Source: RPQJ01 sp963754125
GTDB lineage: Bacteria > Pseudomonadota > Gammaproteobacteria > Steroidobacterales > Steroidobacteraceae
Direction of reading: 5' to 3'
Assembly: GCA_963754125.1 (NCBI GenBank)
Contig: CAVWEX010000014.1
Location: 372,001-436,000 of the forward strand
DNA: 64,000 nt
The translations under genes and the position numbers were made by a program. The notes under the pieces were generated by a model, which saw only the letters and a list, made by a program, of their open reading frames with translations, was not told the DNA's origin and searched no databases. How positions within the stretch are numbered: position 1 is the stretch's first letter; each line of letters starts with the position of its first letter. Shown in pieces: positions 34,278 through 42,618 of this stretch.

Positions 34278-34300
34278 ACAGGTACTGTTCATATATACAG
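34267..34300 (+). promoter_or_regulatory. Two tandem LexA (SOS) boxes
   Basis: Box 2 at 34285-34300 is a perfect CTGT-N8-ACAG site with an AT-rich core. Box 1 at 34267-34281 reads CTGT-N7-ACAG, one base short of the consensus spacing. Both lie within 45 bases of the lexA ATG (34309). They would repress lexA and probably the whole lexA-imuA-imuB-dnaE2 unit until RecA-triggered LexA cleavage. Confidence 0.85.
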
Positions 34301-34308
34301 GTTAAGCC

Positions 34309-34926
34309 ATGGACAATCTCACTCCGCGCCAGCGCCAGGTCCTGCGCTTCATCCAGGAGGCGCTAGTCGAGCACGGGATGCCACCGACCCGGGCGGAGAT
34401 CGCCGAGGCGCTCGGCTTCAAGTCGGCCAATGCCGCCGAGGAGCACTTGCGGGCCCTGCAGCGCAAGGGCGTGCTCGAGCTGCGTCCCGGAGCCTCGCGC
34501 GGCATCCAGCTGCGCGACTCGCTGCGCGAGCAGATGGGCCTGCCGCTCATCGGCCGGGTCGCCGCCGGCCGGCCCATCCTCGCCGAGGAAAACATCGAGG
34601 CGCACTACCACATCGACCCGCAGCTCTTTCAGCCGCGGCCGCACTACCTGCTCAAGGTGCGCGGCATGAGCATGCGCAACGTCGGCATCCTCGACGGCGA
34701 CCTGGTCGCGGTGCACCGCACGCCCGAGGTGCGCAACCGCCAGATCGTCGTGGCGCGCCTCGAGAACGAGGTGACCGTGAAGCGTTACCGGCAGGAGGGC
34801 ACGGTGGTGTGGCTGCTGCCCGAGAACCAGGACTTCGAGCCGATGCGCATCGACCTCAAGCACGAGTCGCTGATCATCGAAGGCGTGGTGGTCGGCGTCG
34901 TGCGGCAGGAAGCGGGCCGGGCGTGA
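34309..34926 (+). CDS. lexA: SOS repressor LexA
   Basis: LexA represses SOS genes and cleaves itself when RecA filaments form. The 205-residue protein has an N-terminal winged helix (LTPRQRQVLRFIQEALVEHGMPPTRAEIAEALGF), the cleavage site Ala86-Gly87 in RVAAGRP, and the Ser121 (VRGMSMRN)/Lys158 (VTVKRY) dyad. Its stop is 28 bases before imuA, consistent with co-transcription. Confidence 0.97.
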   Translation: MDNLTPRQRQVLRFIQEALVEHGMPPTRAEIAEALGFKSANAAEEHLRALQRKGVLELRPGASRGIQLRDSLREQMGLPLIGRVAAGRPILAEENIEAHYHIDPQLFQPRPHYLLKVRGMSMRNVGILDGDLVAVHRTPEVRNRQIVVARLENEVTVKRYRQEGTVVWLLPENQDFEPMRIDLKHESLIIEGVVVGVVRQEAGRA

Positions 34927-34954
34927 AGCCGCCAGTGACTCCCCGGGTGATCCC

Positions 34955-35593
34955 ATGTCCCTCGACGAACTGCTGCGCCACCCCGCGCTCTGGCGCGCCC
35001 GGGAGCCGGGCGAGGCGGCCGGGCGGCCGGGCCTGCCCACGGGGTTCGCGGCGCTCGACCGCTGCCTGCCCGGCGGTGGCTGGCCGTCGCGGGGACTCGT
35101 CGAGATCCTGGCCGACCACACGGGCATCGGCGAGCTGAGCCTGTTGCTGCCCGTGCTCGCGCGGCTGTGCGCCGGCGGGCACGAGGCGGGCTGGCTCGCC
35201 TGGGTCTCGCCGCCGCATCCGCCGTATGCACCTGCGCTCGCCGCCTGCGGCATCGACGTCGGCCGCATCCTCGTCGTGCGCGCCCCGCCGGCGGAGTGGG
35301 CCATGGAGCAGGCGCTGCGCTCGGGCGCCTGCAGCGCGGTGCTCGGTTGGGCCGCCTGTCGCGACCGGCAGAGCCTGCGGCGGCTACAGCTCGCCGCCGA
35401 GCAGTCGGACTGCCTCGCGGTGCTGTTCCGTCGCCTGCGGGACGGCAGCGAGCCTTCGCCCGCAGTGCTGCGCATCGCGCTCGCGAGTGGCCGCGACGGC
35501 CTCGAGGTCCGGATCCTGAAGAGTCGTGGCGGCCGTGCCGCGAGCGTGCGGCTCGGCTGGATCGGTACCGCGTCGCCCGCGCAAGCGCACTGA
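34955..35593 (+). CDS. imuA: ImuA, SulA/RecA-like SOS mutagenesis protein
   Basis: ImuA works with ImuB and DnaE2 in SOS-induced translesion synthesis. The 212-residue protein has the ImuA pattern: GLPTGFAALDRCLPGGGWPSRGLVEILAD (a degenerate RecA-like P-loop region), WVSPPHPPYAPALAACGID and the aromatic-basic C-terminus. A true Walker A is absent, as in the family. The start is ATG at 34955, just after lexA. Confidence 0.88.
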   Translation: MSLDELLRHPALWRAREPGEAAGRPGLPTGFAALDRCLPGGGWPSRGLVEILADHTGIGELSLLLPVLARLCAGGHEAGWLAWVSPPHPPYAPALAACGIDVGRILVVRAPPAEWAMEQALRSGACSAVLGWAACRDRQSLRRLQLAAEQSDCLAVLFRRLRDGSEPSPAVLRIALASGRDGLEVRILKSRGGRAASVRLGWIGTASPAQAH

Positions 35594-35595
35594 AC

Positions 35596-37258
35596 ATGGC
35601 GCCGCCCGGCCAGCCTCGGGTGATGCCCGATGTCCCGCTGTCGGAGGCCCCGGCGCCGGATCCCTCGGCACGCCGCCGGCCCCGTCCGCAGACGGCGTCC
35701 GGCGGAGGGCGCCGTCGTGGTGCAGACGGGCCGGCCATGGCCACGGCCGTCGCCCGCGAGCTCTGGCTGGCAGTTCACCTGCCGCATTACGTGCTCGAGT
35801 CGCTGCAGCCGCGGGTCACGACCGCGGACAGGCCGGCCATGTCCGGCGAGGCTGGGCCCGTCGTCGTCGTGGATTTCGCGCGGGGCGGAAAGACAGTCTG
35901 TGACTGCGATCCGCCGGCGACCGCGAGCGGCATCGGGCCCGGCATGGCGCTCAACTCGGCGCTGGCGCTCGAGCCCGGCCTGCGGGTCGTTGTCGCGCGA
36001 GCCGCGCCGCGAGCAGGCGCTCCTCGACGCGGTGGCGACCGTGGCGCAGGAGTTCACGCCGCGCGTCAGCCTCGCGCCGCCGGACGGCGTGCTGCTCGAG
36101 GTGCGCGGCAGTCTGCGCCTGTTCGGCGGCGCGCGGTCCTTGTGCGACCGGCTGCGCGAGCAGCTGCAGGCCCTCGGGCTCGATCCCCGCCTCGCGCTCA
36201 CGCCGGCGCCGCTCGCCTCGCTGTGGTTCGCGCGCGCGGGCTCGGAGGTGGCTTTGCGCCGGCCGGATGCGCTGCCGGCCCGGCTCGCGCCGCTGCCGCT
36301 CACCGCCACGCGCTGGCCGGCACGCACGCTGCAGGCGCTCGCGACCCTGGGCGTGCGCGCCGTGGGCGATTGCCTGCGCCTGCCGCGCGACGGCTTCGCA
36401 CGCCGCTTCGAGCCGCGGCTGCGCCTCGAGCTCGACCGTGCGCTCGGCCGGGCGCCCGACCCGCGGGCGAACTTCATTGCTGCAGAACGCTGCGTCCTGC
36501 GGCGCGACCTCGAGCCGGAGATCGCCGACACCGGGCGGCTGCGGCGGGCGCTCGAGCCCCTGCTCGCGGAGCTGTGCGCGTACCTCCACGGACGGGGTGC
36601 GGCCATCGAGTCGCTCGAGCTGCGGCTGCTGCACCGCGAGGCGCCCGCGACGCGGCTGCGCCTGCGGTTCGCCGAGCCGGTTGCCGCGGCCGGACGCATC
36701 GCGGTGCTGCTGCAGGAGCGGCTCGCGCGCACGGACTTGCCCGAAGCCGTGCGCACCGTGCGCCTGCGCAGCGGCGCGCTGGTCGAGGCGCGCGAGGAGG
36801 CGGGCGATCTGTTCGCCCGCGACCGCCGGCGCGCCGCGGCCGTGCCGCAGCTCGTCGAGCGCCTGCGCGCCCGCCTCGGCGGCGAGGCCGTGCACGGCCT
36901 GTGCCTCGTGCCCGAGCACCGTCCCGAGGCCGCCCAGAAGAACGGCAACCTGCTCGTGCCTGCGCCGGCCTCGGCGCGCGCGCAGGCGAAGGGCGCGGAA
37001 GCAGGAGCGTGTCCCCTCGCGCCGCGCCCCGTCTGGCTGCTGGCGGTGCCGCAGCCGCTCGAGGGCGACGACCCGCCGCGCTACGGGGGTCCGCTCGAAC
37101 TCGAGGACGGTCCCGAGCGCATCGAGTCGGGCTGGTGGGACGGCAGTGACGTGCGTCGTGATTACTACGTCGCCCGCACGCCGGCCGGCGTGCGGCTGTG
37201 GATCTTCCGCGAACGCCGCACCGCGGGCGGCTGGTTCCTGCACGGCGTGTTCGGCTGA
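35596..37258 (+). CDS. imuB: ImuB, Y-family polymerase-like protein, frame broken at ~35995
   Basis: ImuB is a catalytically inert Y-family polymerase relative that bridges the beta clamp, ImuA and DnaE2. The N-terminus is in one frame (ELWLAVHLPHYVLESL, then GIGPGMALNSALALEPGLRVVV) and the rest in the next (REPRREQALLDAVATVAQEFTPRVSL on to the end GGWFLHGVFG). Removing one base, for example G35995, makes a continuous ~553 residues. The long N-terminal extension before ELWLAV suggests the true start may be downstream of 35596. Confidence 0.85.
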
Positions 37259-37281
37259 CGTGCGACCGGGGCGTGCGACAG

Positions 37282-40200
37282 ATGGGCTACGCCGAGCTGC
37301 ACTGCCTCACCAACTTCAGCTTCCTGCGCGGCGCCTCGCACCCGGAGGAACTCGTCGAACGTGCGGCCGAACTCGGCTACGCGGCGCTCGCCGTCACCGA
37401 CGAGTGCTCCGTCGCGGGCGCCGTGCGCGCGCACGGCGCGGCGCGCGAGCACGGGCTCAAGCTCCTCGATCGGCAGCGAGTTGCGCATCGACGACGGCCC
37501 GCGGCTCGTGCTGCTCGCGTGCAACCGGCGTGGCTACGGGCAGCTCTGTCGCCTCATCACGCGCGGCCGGCGCGCGGCCGGGAAGGGCAGCTACCGGCTG
37601 GTGCGCGCCGATTTCGGTGGGATCGACGCCGTCGCAGCGCCGGCGCCGTGCGCGGGGACGCTGGTGGCATTCGCCGGAGTGCCACCCGCAACCCGCTTCG
37701 AGTCGCTCCCCGATACTCGCTTTGTCGAAGCGGGTTCCGGGCGACACTCCGGCTTGGCTCGCCCCGCTAGCCGCCGTCACGGACGATTGCCGGTCGGGGA
37801 CAGTTCCGACCAAGCGAGTATCGGGGAGCGACTCGGAACTGTCCCCGATCGGCAATCCAGCGACAGGCATTCCGGCGTGGATGACCGGCGGTCGCCCGAC
37901 CACGGTCTCGAGTTGAGCGACTGCCTCGCGCTGTGGCTGCCCGGCCCGACGCCCGACGAGGAGCACGGCCGCTGGCTCGCGGGGCTCTTTCCGCACCGAC
38001 TGTGGATCGCCGTCGAGCTGCTCACGACCGGGCAGGATCGCCGCCGGCTCGCGGCGCTGCAGCAGCTCGGGGGCGAACTGGGCCTGCCGCTCGTGGCGGC
38101 GGGCGACGTGCACATGCACGTGCGCAGCCAGCGCGCGCTGCAGGACGTGCTCACCGCCACGCGCCTGCGGGTCCCGGTGGATCAGGCGGGCTGGGCGCTC
38201 CACCCGAACGGCGAGCGCCACCTGCGTCCGCTGCCGCGGCTGCAGGAACTCTATCCACCCGAACTGCTCGCCGCCACGCTCGAGGTCGCCGCGCGCTGCA
38301 GCTTCTCGCTCGACGAGCTGCGCTACGAATACCCGCGCGAGATCGTCCCCGCGGACGAGACCCCCGCGAGCTGGCTGCGCCGCCTCACGGAGGAGGGCGA
38401 GCGGCGGCGCTGGCCCGCGGGCACGCCCGCCACCGCGCGCGCGCTCATCGAGCACGAACTCGCGCTGATCGCCGAGCTCGGCTACGAGGCCTACTTCCTC
38501 ACGGTGCACGACATCGTGCGTCACGCCCGCTCGCTCGGCATCCTCTGCCAGGGGCGCGGCTCGGCCGCCAACTCCGCGGTGTGCTACTGCCTCGGCATCA
38601 CCGAGGTGGACCCGGCGCGCATGTCACTACTGTTCGAGCGTTTCATCTCGCGCGAGCGCAACGAGCCGCCCGACATCGACGTGGACTTCGAGCACGAGCG
38701 ACGCGAAGAGGTGATCCAGTACCTCTACGCGAAATACGGCCGTCACCGCGCGGCGCTCGCCGCCACGGTGATCTGCTACCGCCCGCGCAGCGCGCTGCGC
38801 GACGTGGCGCGCGCGCTGGGACTCGATCCTCCGCAGGTCGCCTCGCTCGCCCGCTCCATGCAGTGGTGGGACGGCTCGCGGATCGACGACGAGCGCGTGC
38901 GCGAAGCGGGCCTCGATCCGGCGAGCCCGGTGCTCGCCCGGGTGCTCGCGCTCGCCCGTGCGCTGCTCGGCTTCCCGCGCCACCTCTCGCAGCACGTGGG
39001 GGGCTTCGTGATCGCGCGCGACCTGCTCGAGGAACTCGTGCCGGTCGAGAACGCCGCGATGCCGGAGCGCACCGTCATCCAGTGGGACAAGGACGACCTC
39101 GACGCACTGGGGTTGCTGAAGGTGGACGTGCTCGGCCTCGGCATGCTCGCCGCGATCCGCCGTGCGTTCGACCTCGTCGAGCAGCACCGCGGTACGCGCT
39201 GGACGCTCGCCACCGTGCCCGCCGAGGACCCGGCGGTCTACGACATGATCGGCCACGCCGACACCGTGGGCGTGTTCCAGATCGAGTCGCGCGCGCAGAT
39301 GGCGATGCTGCCGCGGCTCCGGCCGCGCACCTACTACGACCTCGTGATCGAGGTGGCGATCATCCGCCCCGGGCCGATCCAGGGCGACATGGTCCACCCG
39401 TATCTGCGCAGGCGGGGCGGTCTCGAGCCCGTCAGCTACCCGAGCCCGGAGGTCGAGGGCGTGCTCCGCCGCACGCTCGGCGTGCCGATCTTCCAGGAGC
39501 AGGTGATGCAGCTCGCGATCGTCGCGGCCGGGTTCTCGCCCGGCGAGGCCGACCAGCTGCGCCGCGCGATGGCGGCGTGGAAGCGCAAGGGCGGCCTCGG
39601 CCATTTCGAGGAGCGGCTGATCCGTGGCATGCGCGAGCGCGGCTACCCCGAAGAGTTCGCGAGGCAGATCTTCCGCCAGATCCTCGGCTTCGGCGAGTAC
39701 GGCTTCCCGGAGTCGCACGCGGCGAGCTTCGCGCTGCTGGTGTACGTGTCGGCGTGGCTCAAGCGGCACGAGCCGGCGGCGTTCGTGGCCGCGCTCATCA
39801 ACAGCCAGCCGATGGGGTTCTACGCGCCGTCGCAGCTCGTGCAGGACGCGCGCCGCCACGGCGTCGAGGTGCGCCCGGTGGACGTGCGCTCGAGCGACTG
39901 GGACTGCACGCTCGAGCCCGGCGAGGGCGGCGAGCCTGCGCTGCGGCTCGGCCTGCGGCTCGCGAAGGGCCTGCCGGAGGCAGCGGCGCGCCGGCTCGTC
40001 GAGGCGCGCGCCCGCGGCGGCTTCGCGGACGTGCAGTCGCTCGCGACCCGCGCCGCGCTCGACCGCCGCGAGCTCGGCTGCCTCGCCGCCGCAGGCGCCC
40101 TCGCGGCGCTGGCAGGCCATCGTCACCGTGCCGCGTGGGACGTGGCGGGCGTGGAGGCGCCGTTGCCGATCCTGCCCGAGCCGCGCATCGCGGAGGGCAT

Positions 40201-40640
40201 CCCGTTGCTGCGCGCGCCGCGCGAGGGCGAGGACATCGTCGCAGACTACGCCCACACCGGGCTCACGCTGCGCCGCCACCCGCTTGCGCTGCTGCGCCCG
40301 CGCCTCGAGGCGCGCGGCTGCGTGCCGGCCGCGCAGTTGCGCGAGCTTCCGCACGGCGCCGACGGTGCGCACCGCCGGCCTCGTCATCACCCGGCAGCGG
40401 CCGGGCAGCGCGGGCGGCGTCACGTTCGTGACGCTCGAGGACGAGACCGGCAGCATCAACCTGATCGTGTGGCGCGACGTGGCCGAGCGCCAGCGCCGCG
40501 CGCTGGTGGGCTCACGGCTGCTGGCCGTGGCGGGCGAACTGCAGGTCGAGGGGGAGGTGCTGCACGTGATCGCGCACCGGCTCGCCGACTTCTCGGCGTG
40601 GCTCGGCGCGCTGGTAGCGCCGGCGCGCGATTTCCACTAG
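37282..40640 (+). CDS. dnaE2: Error-prone DNA polymerase DnaE2, frame broken twice, with an in-frame repeat insertion
   Basis: DnaE2 is an alpha-subunit-like polymerase for damage-induced mutagenesis. Features: PHP N-terminus (YAELHCLTNFSFLRGASHPEEL), polymerase core with ERNEPPDIDVDFEHERR (active-site Asp residues), FGFPESHAASFALLVY and the C-terminal OB domain (GLVITRQRPGSAGGVTFVTLEDETGSINLIVW). +1 breaks at ~37468 (LL then IGSELRID) and ~40361 (GA then TVRTAG) must be removed to give ~1119 residues, longer than the usual ~1020-1080. The excess is an in-frame block from ~37673 to ~37890 made of inverted repeats. Confidence 0.9.
37673..37856. repeat. Nested inverted-repeat (REP-like) element inside dnaE2
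   Basis: Three inverted-repeat pairs. A: 37673-37701 with 37725-37753 (29 bp, 26 matching). C: 37786-37809 with 37833-37856 (24 bp, 23 matching). B: 37700-37722 with 37812-37834 (23 bp, exact). B falls in the loops of A and C, so the element folds into two long hairpins whose ~23-base loops are complementary to each other. It is in frame (no stop) in the PHP domain of dnaE2. The protein it encodes (FESLPDTRFVEAGSG, LGTVPDRQSSDRHSGVDD) does not resemble DnaE2. Related sequence may extend to ~37890. Confidence 0.85.
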
Positions 40641-40888
40641 CGCCGGCGCGTGGGCTTGCGGTCGTCGCCGATGTCGTAGTCGTCGAAGTCGAGCAGCAGC
40701 TCCGAGGTGCGCTTCTGCTCCATCAGCCGCTCGAGCTTGCGCCACGCGGGCTCCGCGCCGCGTGCCGCGCCGCGCTTGCGCTTGTCGAGGTCCTGCATGA
40801 GGCGATCGACGTCGAGCGACTCCTCGTCGCCGGCGACCTCCTCCGCTTCCTCGTCCTCGAACTCGTCGGACTCAGGTTTCTCGCTCAT
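40637..40888 (-). CDS. Small acidic protein of unknown function
   Basis: An 83-residue protein with a very acidic N-terminus (SDEFEDEEAEEVAGDEE), a basic mid-section and DDRKPTRRR at the end. WRKLERLMEQKRTSELLLDF is likely helical. It faintly recalls small acidic PA3496-like proteins, but I cannot confirm that. It overlaps the dnaE2 3' end by four bases and lies on the same strand as the CnoX gene. Confidence 0.55.
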   Translation of the reverse strand: MSEKPESDEFEDEEAEEVAGDEESLDVDRLMQDLDKRKRGAARGAEPAWRKLERLMEQKRTSELLLDFDDYDIGDDRKPTRRR

Positions 40889-40993
40889 CGACGCAACCCT
40901 GGGGCTCCCCGGGTCCCCGGATGGCGCGACTTATACTTCGACCGCCGGGACCCGGCAAGAGCGCAGGAACACCGATGCCGAATGCGCCCCGTT

Positions 40994-41772
40994 TCAGTGC
41001 AGCAGGCTCGCCATGCGGCGCCGGGTGGCGAGCACCAGCTCGTCCGCCTCGCCGAGCACGTCGAAGGCCGCGAGCAGGCTGCGTCGCGCGAGGTCGTCGC
41101 CGAACTTGCGGTCGCGCCGCATCAGCTCGAGCCACTCCGTGAGCGCCGTGCCGTAGTCGCCGGCGAGGGCGTGGTGGGCGGCGAGCGCGTGCCGGGCCGC
41201 GCCGTCCGCGGGATCCCGCTCGAGCCGCGCCCTGAGCGACGGCACGTCCGGCTGCCCGACGGCGGTCTCGAGGAAGCGCGAGGCGCGCGCGCAGCGACCG
41301 AAGTGCGGGGTGCTCGGGCTGGGCCGCTTCCAGCTCGCCGATCGCTGCCGCGGCGGCCGCCACGTCACGGCGCTCGAGCTGCAGCTCGGCGGCCGCGCGC
41401 AGGTCCGGCGTGCCGGCAGGCGCCTCCGGCGAATCGAGGTGGCGGTCGAGCATGTCCCGGATCGCCGACTCCGGCTGCACACCGACGAACTGGTCCACCA
41501 CCTCGCCGTTGCGGAACAGCATCACGGTCGGGATGCTGCGGATGTTGAGATGGCCGGCGACGCGCGGGGCCTCGTCGGTGTTGAGCTTGGCGAGCGTGAA
41601 GCGGCCCGCGTAATCGTCGGCGATGCGCTCGAGCAGCGGCATCAGCGTGCGGCACGGGCCGCACCACGGCGCCCAGAAATCCACCAGCACCGGGCCGCGA
41701 CGAGGAGGCCTCGACGACGGACTCCATGAAGTTCTGGTCGGTCGCTACGATCTTGTGGGGGCTGTCTGCCAT
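40994..41772 (-). CDS. cnoX: Thioredoxin/TPR co-chaperone CnoX-like (YbbN), frame broken twice
   Basis: CnoX has an N-terminal thioredoxin fold and C-terminal TPRs and protects clients under oxidative stress. The N-terminus MADSPHKIVATDQNFMESVVEASS, the fold with VLVDFWAPWCGPCRTLMPLLERI, and a helical C-terminus (DVPSLRARLERDPADGAARHALAAHHALAGDY ... LVLATRRRMASLLH, in two parts) are all visible but in three frames. Breaks at ~41701 and ~41279 are +1; both restored by removing one G on the coding strand. The result is 259 residues. The CGPC motif predicts full oxidoreductase chemistry, unlike E. coli CnoX. Confidence 0.82.
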
Positions 41773-41894
41773 GCGTGCATCTCCGGCGCGGGACGCGGAT
41801 TGTCGGTGGCGTGCCGACTGCCGGCAAGGGGTGCGCTCCGCTATACTCGCGCGCCGGTTGCGGGGGTGGTTTGGTAGCTTCACGGAGATTGAGC

Positions 41895-42609
41895 ATGACT
41901 CGACGTTTCGTTTCTGGATTGCTCGGCGTCGTCTTGTGCGCCACGAGCGGCACGGCCCTCGCCCAGTGGACCGGCAAGGCAGAAATCGGTGCCTCCTTCT
42001 GCGAGCGGCAACTCGGAGAACGAGTCCGCGAATGCCGCGGCCGAGGTCAAGTACGCGCGCGACAAGTGGGGGCACACCCTCGGCTTCGCCGGCAACTACG
42101 GCAGCGACAGCGGCACGACGACGGCCCAGCGCTGGGAGCTCCGCGGCCAGTCCGACTACAAGCTTCACCGACCGCGCCTACTGGTTCGGCGCGGGCCGCT
42201 ACGAGGACGACCGCTTCAGCACCTACGACTTCCAGTCCTCGCTCGCCACCGGTCTCGGCTACAAGCTGATCGACGAGGAGCGCACCAAGCTCTGGGTGCA
42301 GGGTGGCCCCGGTTACCGCTACGCCGAATACCGCGCGACCGGCGAGTCCGAGGACGGCCTCATCTTCCGCGGCGACCTCGGCTTCGAGCACCAGCTGACC
42401 GACACCACCAAGATCGTGGACCGGTTCCTGATCGAGACCGGCTCCGACAACACCTACATCCAGAACGACCTCGGACTCGAGGTCACGATCAAGGGCGTCG
42501 CTCGGGCTGCGGGTCGGCTACCAGGTCCGCCACAACACCGACGTCACGCCGGGCACTCGAGAAGACCGACACGCTCACGACGCTCGGCCTGATCTACGAG
42601 ACCAAGTAA
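41895..42609 (+). CDS. DUF481 (YdiY-like) outer-membrane beta-barrel protein, frame broken four times
   Basis: A signal peptide (MTRRFVSGLLGVVLCATSGTALA) precedes QWTGKAEIGASF and then, across successive frames, ASGNSENESANAAAEVKYARDKWGH, FTDRAYWFGAGRYEDDRFSTYDFQSSL, LIFRGDLGFEHQLTDTTKIVD, SLGLRVGYQVRHNTDVTPG and EKTDTLTTLGLIYETK at the end. These are DUF481 features (alternating amphipathic strands). Breaks at ~42000, 42162, 42497 and 42555 are all +1; correcting them gives 236 residues. Four breaks in 715 bases is the densest cluster in the window. It diverges from cnoX. Confidence 0.75.
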
Positions 42610-42618
42610 GCCCGCGCC

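Noticed and set aside
37673..37890. A CRISPR-like or IS-type element in dnaE2
   Set aside because: No direct-repeat array with spacers and no transposase frame; the symmetry is that of nested palindromes.
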